This document shows, piece after piece, positions 1 to 8,756 of a stretch of 64,000 nt of DNA. The notes below the pieces were generated by a model. The model was given only the letters and a program-made list of their open reading frames with translations, did not search any database and was not told the origin of the DNA. The stretch covers positions 62,001 through 126,000 of the forward strand of contig NZ_JAUYRV010000046.1 of NCBI RefSeq assembly GCF_030696665.1. Direction: 5' to 3'. The DNA is from Novosphingobium sp. (GTDB lineage: Bacteria > Pseudomonadota > Alphaproteobacteria > Sphingomonadales > Sphingomonadaceae). The translations under genes were made by a program, and so were the position numbers. The first letter of the stretch is position 1. The number at the start of each line of letters is the position of its first letter.

Positions 1-60
1 GAACGCAAGATGGCTTTCACACTCACGTCATTCAGGGCTTCTATGCCGTCATTAATTTGA

Positions 61-79
61 CGCCAGCCACATGCTGGCG
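61..79. other. Hairpin just upstream of the RTX nuclease gene
   Basis: A perfect 7-bp inverted repeat (CGCCAGC, loop CACAT, GCTGGCG) lies about 20 bases before the ATG at 101. No T-run follows, so it is not a classical intrinsic terminator for the gene to the left. It could be a leader hairpin near the ribosome binding region or the end of an upstream transcript. The rest of bases 1-100 shows no gene. Confidence 0.4.
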
Positions 80-100
80 CGATTTTCCGGGGACACATAG

Positions 101-3100
101 ATGACCAGCCTGACCGCACTCGGCACTGCCTTTACCGAGAACTTCGACAGCCTTGCCAGCACGGGCTCAAGCTCGACACTGCCCACGGGCTGGGCAATTG
201 CCGAAAGTGGAACCAGCGGTACGGTCAACGGTGCATATACCGCCGGAACGGGATTATCCAATACGGGCGATACCTATAGCTTCGGCGCTGCCAGCAGCAC
301 TGAGCGGGCACTGGGCACGGTGCAGAGTGGCACGAACATTCCGTCCTTTGGCGCATCCTTCACCAATGACAGCGGCACGGCAATTGCCCAGTTGCAGATC
401 GCCTATGTGGGCGAACAATGGCGTGTGGGTACGGCAAGCCGCACGGATCGGCTCGATTTCCAGATCAGCTTCGATGCCACATCGCTGACTACCGGCACAT
501 GGGTGGACGTTGATGCGCTGGATTTCTCCTCGATCCAGGCAGCGGCGACCGGCGCGACCAACGGCAATGACGCTGCGTTCCGCTCGGCGATTTCGACAAC
601 ATTGGAACTGGCATCGGAAATAGCGCCCGGCGCAACGTTCTGGATTCGCTGGACCGATTTCAATGCTTCGGGATCAGACGACGGCATGGCCGTGGATGAC
701 TTTTCGATCACCGGCATTGCGGCCGCGGCCGGGCCGGGCACGTTCTCTGTCGCCGATGCATCGGCCGAGGAAGACAGCGGCACCCTGACCTTTACGGTAA
801 CCCGCAGCGGCGGGACCAGCGGCGAAGCAACTGTGGCGTACAGCTTTGCCAATGGCACGGCACAGAACGGCAGCGATTTCAGCGCAGCGGATGGATCGGT
901 CACCTTCGCTGATGGTGAGGCGAGCAAGACGATCACCGTGGCGTTGAGCGCGGACACCGATATCGAGGATGACGAAGCTTTTACCGTAACGCTCACCGAA
1001 ACGAGCGCCGGAACGATTGGCACGGCTACGGCCACCGGCACGATCATTGGCGACGATGCGCCGCCGCTGCCGCCCACGCTCTCGATTGCAGGCGCGTCGG
1101 CCACCGAAGGGAATGAAGGCACAACGGCGATCAGCTTTGTCGTGACGCGCAGCGGCAGCAGCATCGGCGAAGTGGTCGTCAACTACACCGTCGCTTTGGG
1201 CACAGCCACAGCGGACGATCTGGCATCGGGCACTGCTCTCACCGGAACGGTCGTGTTTGCTGACGGGCAGACGACTGCCACGGTGACCTTGCAGGTGAAC
1301 GGCGACACGACAGTCGAAGCAGACGAGATGTTCACCGTTTCCATCAGCAGCACCGATGAAGCTGTGCAGATCGGTACTGGCAGCGCGACGGGCACGATCC
1401 TGAACGACGATATCGTGCCCACGCCAATTGCGAACGTCTTCGTAAACGAGATCACTTATGATCCAGCGGGGACCGATAGCGGCGAGACCATCGAGGTTGC
1501 GGGCGTTGCCGGGACGGATCTGACCGGCTGGAAGCTGGTGCTCTATAACGGAAACGGCGGCGCGGCCTATGCAGCGACGGGCGGATCGACGGCGGGGATT
1601 GCGCTTTCGGGGACGATTGCCGACCAGTCGAACGGTTACGGCACGCTATCGTTTGCCGCGCCGGGGCTGCAGAATGGTGCGCCTGACGGGATTGCGCTGG
1701 TCGATGCGCTGGGGCGCGTGGTGCAGTTCATCTCCTATGAAGGCGTGATGACGGCCACGAACGGTCCTGCGGCGGGCATGACCAGCACCAATATCGGGGT
1801 CTCGCAGGAAAACGATACCATCGGCAATTCGCTGCAACTGACCGGTGCCGGTTCTGGCTATGCCGATTTTACGTGGACCGCCGGGCAGGCCAGCAATTAC
1901 AACGCCGTGAACAGCGGGCAGACCTTCCTTTCGGCAGACACGCCGGGCGAAATCCGCGTGGGCGATGTGAGCGTGGCCGAGGGCGACGCGGGGATCACCA
2001 ATCTGGTGTTCACGGTGCGCCGTGCGGGCGGCGGCGCGCTGGAAGCGACCGTTGACTATGCCATCAACCTTGATGGCACGGCGGATGCGGGCGATCTGGA
2101 TGCTGGCGCGGTGCTGACCGGCACGGTCACGTTTGCAGCGGGCGTGAGCGTGCAGCAGATCGTCGTGCCGGTGACGGGTGACATTGCGCCGGAAGGCAAC
2201 GAGACGCTGAGCGTGACGTTGAGCAACGCAGTGAATGCCAGCATTGTCATCGGACAGGCCAGCGGCACGATCACAAACGACGATCCGGTCGAACTGGCGA
2301 TCTACGACATTCAGGGGCTTGGGCACGATTCCGAATATGTCGGCCAGACGGTCACAACCGACGGTATCGTCACGGCGGTCGACAGCAACGGCTATTACCT
2401 GCAGGACGCCAGCGGTGATGGCGACGCGCGCACTTCAGACGCGGTGTTTGTGCTTACCGGAACTGCGCCGACTGTCGCGGTGGGCGATGCGGTAGAGGTG
2501 ACCGGCACAGTGTCGGAAGCGCTGCCTGGCAACAATGCCCTGAACTTCACGGTGACTCAGATCAGCCAGACGGCGGCGACGGTAGTTTCGAGCGGGAACG
2601 CGCTGCCGGTGGCGACGCTGATCGGGACGGGCGGGGTGCTGCCGCCGACGGACGTTTTCGACAACGACGGCTTTGCAACTTACGACCCAGAAAATGACGC
2701 GGCCGATTTCTACGAATCGCTCGAGGGCATGCGCGTTACGGTCGATGCGCCGCTGGTGGTGGCCGGGACCAACAGTTTCGGCGAGACCTATGTGGTGGCT
2801 TCGGGCGGCGCAGGGGCGACCGGGGTGAACGACAGGGGCAGCATCACGATCTCGGGCAACGCCGACGGGTTCGATGATTACAACCCCGAGCGCATCCAGC
2901 TCGACGATGACAGCGGCCTGTTTGCCGGGTTCGTGCCGGGCTACACACAGGGCGATGTGCTTTCGTCCGTCACCGGCATCATGAGCTACAACTTCCAGTC
3001 CTACGAACTGCTGGTGACTGAAGCAGTGTCGATCACCACCGATGTCGGCACGCTGGAGCGCGAGACGACGACGCTGACGGGAACCGCGGACCGGTTGACC

Positions 3101-5713
3101 ATCGCCACCTACAACGTCGAGAACCTTGACCCGACCGATGGGGCCGTGAAGTTCAACCTGCTGGCAAGCGACGTGATCTACAACCTTGCCGCACCCGACA
3201 TTATCGCGTTGCAGGAAATGCAGGATGCGGACGGGGCGGGGACGGGGTCGGACCTTTCGGCCACGGTGACGGCGAACCTGCTGATCAATGCGATCCTGGC
3301 CGCGGGCGGGCCGCAGTATGCCTATGTCGAGATCGCGCCGGATACCGCGAACACCACCGGGGGCGAGCCGAACGGCAACATCCGCAACGGCTTCCTCTAC
3401 CAGGTCAACCGCGTCGACTATGTCGAAGGCAGCGCCGAACTGATCACCGATGCAGCGTTCAGCAACAGCCGCAAGCCACTGGTAGCGAGCTTTACGTTCA
3501 ACGAACAGACGATCACTGCGATCAACGTCCACTCAACCTCGCGCGGGGGCAGCGATCCGCTGTTCGGCGCGATCCAGCCGCCTGCCAATGCAGGTGAGGG
3601 TGCGCGGATTGGGCAGTCGGAAGCGGTTAAGGACTACGTCGACGGGCTGCTGGCGGTGGACGCCGATGCCTATGTTGCGGTGCTGGGCGATTTCAACGCG
3701 TTCTACTTCGAGGACTCGGTGGAACTGCTGGAAGCTGGCGGGGTGATGAGCAACCTGCACCGCCAACTGCCCGAGGAGGAGCGCTACAGCTACAGCTTTG
3801 GCGGCAATGCGCAGGCGCTCGACAACTTCCTCGTCACACCGGGGCTGCTGGGTGATGTGATGGTCGATGTGGTCCACATCAATTCGGAACAGGCACCGGG
3901 CGCAGGCCGCGTGTCTGACCACGATCCGCTCGTCGCCTCGTTCTTCCTGCCCGCGCCCGATCCTTCGCCGGTGGCAGCGGCCGATAGCGTTGCGGTGGAT
4001 GAGGACGCCACGACGGCCAACCTGTGGACGCAGTTGCTGGGGAACGACACCGATCCCGATGCGGGCGATGTGCTGACGATCAGCGCCGTGGACACCAGCG
4101 CGACCCTTGGCAGCGTTGTGTTCGATCCCGAAACGCAAACGCTGCGCTATGTCGCCGATGCCGACAGCTTTGACAGTATCCCGGCGGGTGAGACGGTGAC
4201 CGACAGCTTCACCTACACGGTGAGCGACGTTGCGGGGAACACCAGCACCGCGACGGTGACGGTAACCGTGACGGGCGTTGACGACGGCGTAACGCTTACC
4301 GGCACGAACGTTGCCAATACACTGACCGGCACGGTCGACAGCGACTTGCTGTACGGGCTTGGCGGGAACGACACGTTGATCGGCAACGGCGGCGATGATC
4401 TGCTCGATGGCGGCATCGGTAGCGACAGCATGGCGGGGGGCGCTGGTGACGATACCTATTATGTAGACGCGGTCGGCGACACGGTTGTCGAGCTTGACGA
4501 AGAAGGCGATGACCGCGTCATAGCCTCGCGCACATGGGTGCTCGGGGCCGGGTCGGCGGTTGAAACCGTTGAGGCGATTGCGGGCAACAAGGGCATCAAC
4601 CTCACCGGCAACGCTTTCGCCAACGTTCTGATCGGCAATGACGCTGCCAACAGGCTCGATGGCCTGACGGGTGCGGACACGCTGAGCGGCGGCAACGGCA
4701 ACGACACGTACGTTGTCGATGATGCTGGTGACGTGGTCGACGAGGCCGGGGGCAATGGCGTTGATACGGTCGAAGCATCGGTCAGCTTCACGCTGAATGC
4801 AGACCTTGAACGCCTGACGCTCACGCAAGCCGGCCTGACCGGTACGGGCAATGCCTTGGCCAACATCCTCACCGGCAGCGATGGCGCGGATACGATGTTC
4901 GGTGAAGCGGGCGCGGACCGGATCTTTGGCAACGCCGGGGACGACGCACTGCACGGCGGCGAAAACAACGACACCATTGAGGGCGGGCACGGCAGCGATC
5001 AGATCCACGGCGATGGAGGCAATGACCGGCTGTTCGGCGGTGTGGGTGACGACATGCTCACCGGTGGCGAGGGCAATGATCTGCTGGACGGTGGCGCGGG
5101 TGCTGACGGTATGACCGGCGGCAACGGCAACGACATCTACGTGGTTGATGACGCTGCGGATCAGGTCATGGAAGCGGCGGATGAAGGCACCGACACCGTA
5201 CAGGCGGCACTGTCTGTCTATACGCTGGCCGACAACGTTGAAAAGTTGACCTTTGTCGGCACAGGCGATTTCACCGGAACCGGCAACGACAGCGCCAACA
5301 CCATCACTGGCGGCAACGGCAACGATACGCTTGCAGGTGCGGGCGGCAACGATATCATCAATGGCGGCGCGGGCGCAGACGTCCTGATCGGCGGCATGGG
5401 CGCGGATCGCTTCGTGTTCTCCGGTCTGGACAGCTTCGGTGTTGGCACATTTGACCGCATCGCCGATTTCACCACGTCACAAGGAGATCGCATCCGGCTT
5501 GACGCGATTGACGCCGATGCGCTGACAGGCGGCAATCAGGCCTTCACGCTGATCGGCACAGCGGCCTTCAGCGGAAGCGCCGGTGAACTGCGCTATGATG
5601 CAATCGGCGCAAATTCGATGGTCTATGGCGATGTTGACGGCGACGGAATTGCCGACTTCCAGTTCCAGGTTGACGGCGTGACGTCATTGGTCTCGGCGAA
5701 CTTTTTCCTTTAA
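101..5713 (+). CDS. Giant secreted ExeM/NucH-like nuclease with Calx-beta, LTD and RTX repeats
   Basis: 1870 residues, modular, probably an extracellular Ca-dependent nuclease or phosphodiesterase exported by a type I system. Approximate order: N-terminal beta-sandwich domain (1-210), two Calx-beta domains (213-319, 326-438), lamin-tail-like domain (444-610, with VNEITYDPAG), a third Calx-beta (617-728), OB-fold-like segment (733-827), endonuclease/exonuclease/phosphatase domain (about 997-1282), cadherin-like domain with AVDEDATT and NDTDPDAGD (1289-1395), glycine/aspartate nonapeptide RTX repeats such as GGNGNDTL (1398-1772), and an M10-type C-terminal domain ending in SANFFL. The nuclease core shows TYNVENLDP, ALQEMQ, VLGDFNAF and SDHDPLV, the usual metal and phosphate positions of the fold. 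There is no N-terminal signal peptide, which fits C-terminal type I export. No transporter genes are in the window. LTD + OB + nuclease is the ExeM/NucH layout; the substrate is inferred. The ATG follows a weak CCGGGGAC-like ribosome site. Confidence 0.9.
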   Translation: MTSLTALGTAFTENFDSLASTGSSSTLPTGWAIAESGTSGTVNGAYTAGTGLSNTGDTYSFGAASSTERALGTVQSGTNIPSFGASFTNDSGTAIAQLQIAYVGEQWRVGTASRTDRLDFQISFDATSLTTGTWVDVDALDFSSIQAAATGATNGNDAAFRSAISTTLELASEIAPGATFWIRWTDFNASGSDDGMAVDDFSITGIAAAAGPGTFSVADASAEEDSGTLTFTVTRSGGTSGEATVAYSFANGTAQNGSDFSAADGSVTFADGEASKTITVALSADTDIEDDEAFTVTLTETSAGTIGTATATGTIIGDDAPPLPPTLSIAGASATEGNEGTTAISFVVTRSGSSIGEVVVNYTVALGTATADDLASGTALTGTVVFADGQTTATVTLQVNGDTTVEADEMFTVSISSTDEAVQIGTGSATGTILNDDIVPTPIANVFVNEITYDPAGTDSGETIEVAGVAGTDLTGWKLVLYNGNGGAAYAATGGSTAGIALSGTIADQSNGYGTLSFAAPGLQNGAPDGIALVDALGRVVQFISYEGVMTATNGPAAGMTSTNIGVSQENDTIGNSLQLTGAGSGYADFTWTAGQASNYNAVNSGQTFLSADTPGEIRVGDVSVAEGDAGITNLVFTVRRAGGGALEATVDYAINLDGTADAGDLDAGAVLTGTVTFAAGVSVQQIVVPVTGDIAPEGNETLSVTLSNAVNASIVIGQASGTITNDDPVELAIYDIQGLGHDSEYVGQTVTTDGIVTAVDSNGYYLQDASGDGDARTSDAVFVLTGTAPTVAVGDAVEVTGTVSEALPGNNALNFTVTQISQTAATVVSSGNALPVATLIGTGGVLPPTDVFDNDGFATYDPENDAADFYESLEGMRVTVDAPLVVAGTNSFGETYVVASGGAGATGVNDRGSITISGNADGFDDYNPERIQLDDDSGLFAGFVPGYTQGDVLSSVTGIMSYNFQSYELLVTEAVSITTDVGTLERETTTLTGTADRLTIATYNVENLDPTDGAVKFNLLASDVIYNLAAPDIIALQEMQDADGAGTGSDLSATVTANLLINAILAAGGPQYAYVEIAPDTANTTGGEPNGNIRNGFLYQVNRVDYVEGSAELITDAAFSNSRKPLVASFTFNEQTITAINVHSTSRGGSDPLFGAIQPPANAGEGARIGQSEAVKDYVDGLLAVDADAYVAVLGDFNAFYFEDSVELLEAGGVMSNLHRQLPEEERYSYSFGGNAQALDNFLVTPGLLGDVMVDVVHINSEQAPGAGRVSDHDPLVASFFLPAPDPSPVAAADSVAVDEDATTANLWTQLLGNDTDPDAGDVLTISAVDTSATLGSVVFDPETQTLRYVADADSFDSIPAGETVTDSFTYTVSDVAGNTSTATVTVTVTGVDDGVTLTGTNVANTLTGTVDSDLLYGLGGNDTLIGNGGDDLLDGGIGSDSMAGGAGDDTYYVDAVGDTVVELDEEGDDRVIASRTWVLGAGSAVETVEAIAGNKGINLTGNAFANVLIGNDAANRLDGLTGADTLSGGNGNDTYVVDDAGDVVDEAGGNGVDTVEASVSFTLNADLERLTLTQAGLTGTGNALANILTGSDGADTMFGEAGADRIFGNAGDDALHGGENNDTIEGGHGSDQIHGDGGNDRLFGGVGDDMLTGGEGNDLLDGGAGADGMTGGNGNDIYVVDDAADQVMEAADEGTDTVQAALSVYTLADNVEKLTFVGTGDFTGTGNDSANTITGGNGNDTLAGAGGNDIINGGAGADVLIGGMGADRFVFSGLDSFGVGTFDRIADFTTSQGDRIRLDAIDADALTGGNQAFTLIGTAAFSGSAGELRYDAIGANSMVYGDVDGDGIADFQFQVDGVTSLVSANFFL

Positions 5714-5725
5714 GCGGAGAGTGAC

Positions 5726-5755
5726 ACCGGCATGGTTTGAAACGACCGTGCCGGT
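5726..5755 (+). terminator. Stem-loop after the RTX nuclease gene
   Basis: An 11-bp stem, ACCGGCATGGT against ACCGTGCCGGT with one G-U pair and an 8-base loop, starts 13 bases after the stop. No T-run follows, so it is a weak intrinsic terminator or a 3' stabilising hairpin. Confidence 0.45.
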
Positions 5756-5821
5756 TCCGCTGTGGCCTGCGGTTCGCGCGGCCTCCACAAGCTGATGACT
5801 CACTAGTTTGAAGGTACCCAG

Positions 5822-5846
5822 AGGTGCGTTAGGTGCGTTTAGGTGC
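5822..5846. repeat. Three short AGGTGC direct repeats
   Basis: AGGTGC occurs at 5822, 5831 and 5841 in the non-coding gap, spaced 9-10 bp, about one helical turn. No function is known. The rest of 5714-5946 holds only weak hairpins and no gene. Confidence 0.35.
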
Positions 5847-5874
5847 TATTCGGAAATCGCGTTAAAATCAGCCT

Positions 5875-5893
5875 CACCGGCATGGCACCGGTG
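5875..5893 (-). terminator. Possible terminator of the gene at 5947-6525
   Basis: CACCGG / CCGGTG arms with a 7-base loop lie about 55 bases past the stop of the - strand gene. On that strand a TTTT appears about nine bases later, so termination would be weak. Confidence 0.25.
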
Positions 5894-5946
5894 GGCTGCA
5901 AGCATTTTGTAGCGAGGGCGCTGTCCCAATTTTGTTTTGGGCGCGA

Positions 5947-6525
5947 TCACTCGAATATGCAGGATCTGACGGGCGACGCGACGGCTTCGAGCGCGGCGTA
6001 GTTGGACTTGAACCGGAACCAAGTTCCAAGTGGTTGAAAGCCATCGTTGCCTAGGCTGCCGGTACTGCTGGCAGCCAACTTTACATTTCGCATGATAAGC
6101 ACCACGCGTCCTGGTTCCAACGCTGCCTCCAAATCGAAACGCATGATCCATCCTGAAAGACCGGTGGTTCTGTCGGTTTGACCTTGCGCCACGAGAAACT
6201 GATTCTGGTCATCAACGACCTTAAAGACACTCGCGCCTTGCACCGTGCTCCGATTGTCTTGTCGATAGTAGTTTCCGGTTGCTGGACCGACCCACGACCC
6301 TGCGCTGTCCCGCAGTTGTACTTCGTCGTTATGAAGATTGGTTGCGATACAGCGTTTCACTCGAGAGAATTCTACAGGCTTGTCTGTTGCAAAAGACCAG
6401 TCGATCTTCTCCACGGTCTTGTTCTTCGCGACGGTCACATTCGCGGGGAAGTTATCCTTTGCATACGCAATGGGCGAAGTTGCCAGCGCAACGCCTGCGA
6501 AGACAAATGGAGTAAATTGGCGCAT
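5947..6525 (-). CDS. Secreted protein of unknown function
   Basis: 192 residues if started at the ATG at 6525, which has a strong GGGGGA ribosome site directly upstream. The frame stays open further upstream but there it would overlap tRNA-Ser, so the longer form is rejected. Residues 1-22 form a signal peptide with a likely cut after AYA. The mature part is beta-rich with two Cys (one near RCIATN, one at the C-terminus in SCIFE), suggesting a disulfide and a periplasmic or extracellular location. I do not recognise a family. Base composition is visibly lower in GC than neighbouring genes, and the gene sits on the 3' side of a tRNA gene, both compatible with horizontal acquisition. No partner gene is evident. 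Confidence 0.65.
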   Translation of the reverse strand: MRQFTPFVFAGVALATSPIAYAKDNFPANVTVAKNKTVEKIDWSFATDKPVEFSRVKRCIATNLHNDEVQLRDSAGSWVGPATGNYYRQDNRSTVQGASVFKVVDDQNQFLVAQGQTDRTTGLSGWIMRFDLEAALEPGRVVLIMRNVKLAASSTGSLGNDGFQPLGTWFRFKSNYAALEAVASPVRSCIFE

Positions 6526-6568
6526 ATTTCCCCCAGCGCAGCCACGTCGGCGATATATCGAAATGACA

Positions 6569-6658
6569 TGGCGGACAGGGTGGGATTCGAACCCACGGTG
6601 AGCTTCCACCCACGACGGTTTTCAAGACCGTTGCCTTAAACCACTCGGCCACCTGTCC
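6569..6658 (-). tRNA. tRNA-Ser(UGA)
   Basis: Read on the - strand: acceptor GGACAGG pairs with CCTGTCC, followed by discriminator G and an encoded CCA (6571-6569). The anticodon loop is CTTGAAA (anticodon TGA). A long variable arm typical of tRNA-Ser and a GGTTCGAATCC-type T arm are present. The secreted-protein gene begins about 43 bases downstream. Confidence 0.95.
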
Positions 6659-6760
6659 GCGTTCCGTCGGTCTGAGCCAACGAACGGTTCGCCGTTAGCG
6701 CTTTCCGCTTCGGACGCAAAGGGGATTCCCATAGTTTATGAACCGTGCGACACGCGGGGA

Positions 6761-7807
6761 ATGGGATTTTTGAAACGGATAGGTGGCCTGCGGGCTGCCG
6801 GTGTTGCGGCTCTGGCGCTTTTGGCGGCTGGACCAGCGGTAGGCCAAGTGGATGCCGAGGAGCAAGGTTTTCAAGGATATCTGCAGCTTCTCGCAGCGCG
6901 TGGGCGGGCCGAGGGTGTGCGCGAATCAACCATTTCGGTGATGACTCAGGGGCTGACGGTCAACCATCGGGTGATTCAACTGGATCGGGCGCAGCCGGGG
7001 TCGTCATCGGGCGTGATTCCTGCGTTTGAGCCATATCGACGCCAGCATGTTGATGCTTCGCGCATCACACGTGGACGGCGGCAATATGCGGCAGCGGCCG
7101 GGCAACTTGGCGGGATCGAGCGGCGCTATGGCGTGCCGGGACCAATCATGCTGGCGATCTGGGGGCACGAGACGGACTACGGCGGCTATACCGGGGACTT
7201 CGATCTGGCCCGGTCCCTGGCGACGCTGGCCTATGAGGGGCGGCGGCGTGAACTGTTTGCCGACGAGTTCATTGCCGCCATGAAGATGGTGGATCGGGGC
7301 GTGCCGCGGTCAAAGCTGGTGGGCAGCTGGGCCGGGGCATTTGGCAATCCGCAGTTTCTGCCGTCGGTCTATCTGCGTGTGGCGGCCGATGGAGATGGTG
7401 ATGGGTTTGCCGACATCTGGACGAATCGCACCGACACGCTTGCCTCTATCGCCAACTATTTCCGCGATGCCGGGTGGCGCACCGGGCAGCCCTGGGGCGT
7501 GGCGGTGGGCGTGCCTGATGGGCTGGACCGTGGTTCGCTGGGCACCACGATGGTCAGCCCGCGTTGCCCGCGCGTGTTTGACAGGCATACCGGTTGGAAA
7601 AGCATGGCCGAGTGGCGCGCATTGGGAATCGTCCCGAAATCAGGCGCTTGGCCGGCTGACAATGTCATGGCCAGCCTGCTGGAGCCGGATGGGCGCGGGC
7701 GGACTGCTTATCTGCTAACCGGAAATTATAGGGTTATCCTCGATTACAACTGCTCGAACTTTTACGCTCTGTCCGTGGGACTTCTTGCAGATGAGATCAG
7801 CCGCTAG
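6761..7807 (+). CDS. mltB: Lytic murein transglycosylase, MltB family
   Basis: 348 residues. Cuts the peptidoglycan glycan strand to 1,6-anhydro-muropeptides in the periplasm. An N-terminal signal segment (about 1-28) ends near AVGQ without a lipobox, so the protein is probably soluble. The SLT_2-type core contains IWGHETDYGG, where E137 is at the catalytic position, GAFGNPQFLPS, a calcium-binding DGDGDGFAD loop and a TLASIANYF segment, all in family order. Length is normal. It begins the + strand run of cell-wall genes and overlaps the RlpA gene by 17 bp, implying cotranscription with another peptidoglycan-active protein. Confidence 0.92.
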   Translation: MGFLKRIGGLRAAGVAALALLAAGPAVGQVDAEEQGFQGYLQLLAARGRAEGVRESTISVMTQGLTVNHRVIQLDRAQPGSSSGVIPAFEPYRRQHVDASRITRGRRQYAAAAGQLGGIERRYGVPGPIMLAIWGHETDYGGYTGDFDLARSLATLAYEGRRRELFADEFIAAMKMVDRGVPRSKLVGSWAGAFGNPQFLPSVYLRVAADGDGDGFADIWTNRTDTLASIANYFRDAGWRTGQPWGVAVGVPDGLDRGSLGTTMVSPRCPRVFDRHTGWKSMAEWRALGIVPKSGAWPADNVMASLLEPDGRGRTAYLLTGNYRVILDYNCSNFYALSVGLLADEISR

Positions 7808-8732
7808 CCTGACCGCGATTGCCGCAACCTTGCTTTTGACCGCCTGTGGCGGTGCGAATGCCAAGGATTCCGGGCTTTCCAAAGGCACTTCCGAAGCCGC
7901 GATGCGCGGTCCCGCCGGTGATTACCCGATGATTCTGGGGGAGCCTTTCACAGTCGATGGGGTGACATATACCCCTGCCGATACGCTCAACTATGATTCG
8001 GTGGGCTATGCTCATGTTGAAAGTGGTGAGGGCGTAAGTGGGTCTCACCGCACGCTGCCGCTGCCAAGCTATGTTGAAGTGACCTCGCTGGACAGCGGGC
8101 GAACGATTCTGGTGCGGATGACGGAGCGTGGGCCGATGACAGGGAGCGACCTTGTTACGCTATCGCCCGGGGCGTGGGCACAACTGGGCATGCCTGCGGG
8201 ATCGCGGCTTCCGGTGCGGGTGCGCCGGGTAAATCCGCCCGAACCTGAACGCGCCTTGCTGCGCGCAGGTACGAATGCTCCGGCGCGGATGGATACGCCA
8301 CAAGGATTGCTGACGGCGCTGAAGCGCAAGCTGGGCGTGCCAATTGCAACGCCGGCTCCTTTTGCCGCTGCGCCTGTGGCCAAGATTGAACCGAAGGTTT
8401 CAGCCAAGGCCGCACCGGTCGCCAAGGCTATTGCAAAGCCTGCCGAAAAGCCTGTTGCTATGGCAAAGGTTGAGCCGAAAATTGCCGAAAAACCCGCACC
8501 TGCCCCGGCCCCTGCTGCCGAGGCGTCGGGCCTTTACGTGCAGGCCGGGGCCTATTCCAGCAAGGCGCGGGCCGACGCTGTGGCCAAGGCTATCGGCGGT
8601 TCGGCCTCATCGGCAGGCCGCGTGTGGCGCGTGCGCGTGGGGCCGCACAAGTATCGTGGACAAGCCGATGCGGCGCTGGCGAAGGTGCGCGCGGCGGGCT
8701 ATGCCGATGCCCGGGTCGTGACCGCGCCGTAA
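7791..8732 (+). CDS. rlpA: RlpA-like septal-ring lipoprotein with SPOR domain
   Basis: 313 residues from the ATG at 7791; a TTG at 7785 is also in frame. A lipoprotein signal ends in L-T-A-C (Cys19), so it is probably outer-membrane anchored. A double-psi beta-barrel region (about 45-150) contains GSHRTLPLPSYVEVTSL and RMTERGPMTGSD. A long Ala/Pro/Lys-rich linker follows, then a SPOR domain (about 248-313, starting LYVQAGAYSS) that binds denuded glycan at division sites. In most RlpA proteins the barrel motif reads DRGP; here it is ERGP. The start overlaps the end of mltB. It probably acts at the septum; whether it is an active transglycosylase is unclear. Confidence 0.88.
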   Translation: MRSAASLTAIAATLLLTACGGANAKDSGLSKGTSEAAMRGPAGDYPMILGEPFTVDGVTYTPADTLNYDSVGYAHVESGEGVSGSHRTLPLPSYVEVTSLDSGRTILVRMTERGPMTGSDLVTLSPGAWAQLGMPAGSRLPVRVRRVNPPEPERALLRAGTNAPARMDTPQGLLTALKRKLGVPIATPAPFAAAPVAKIEPKVSAKAAPVAKAIAKPAEKPVAMAKVEPKIAEKPAPAPAPAAEASGLYVQAGAYSSKARADAVAKAIGGSASSAGRVWRVRVGPHKYRGQADAALAKVRAAGYADARVVTAP

Positions 8733-8756
8733 TCTGAACCGCGCGGGAGGCCCCGA

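Noticed and set aside
2435..5008. Long - strand open frames (365 and 491 codons) inside the nuclease gene
   Set aside because: They are Arg/His/Ala-rich mirror translations of a GC-rich gene with strong codon bias, have no ribosome site and match no family.
4294..5415. Regular short DNA repeats that could suggest a CRISPR or satellite array
   Set aside because: They are the codons of Gly/Asp RTX nonapeptides within a continuous reading frame; there is no spacer structure.
6569..6658. tRNA-Ser as an attachment site of an integrated island
   Set aside because: No integrase and no second copy of the tRNA end are visible; kept only as a low-interest locus comparison.
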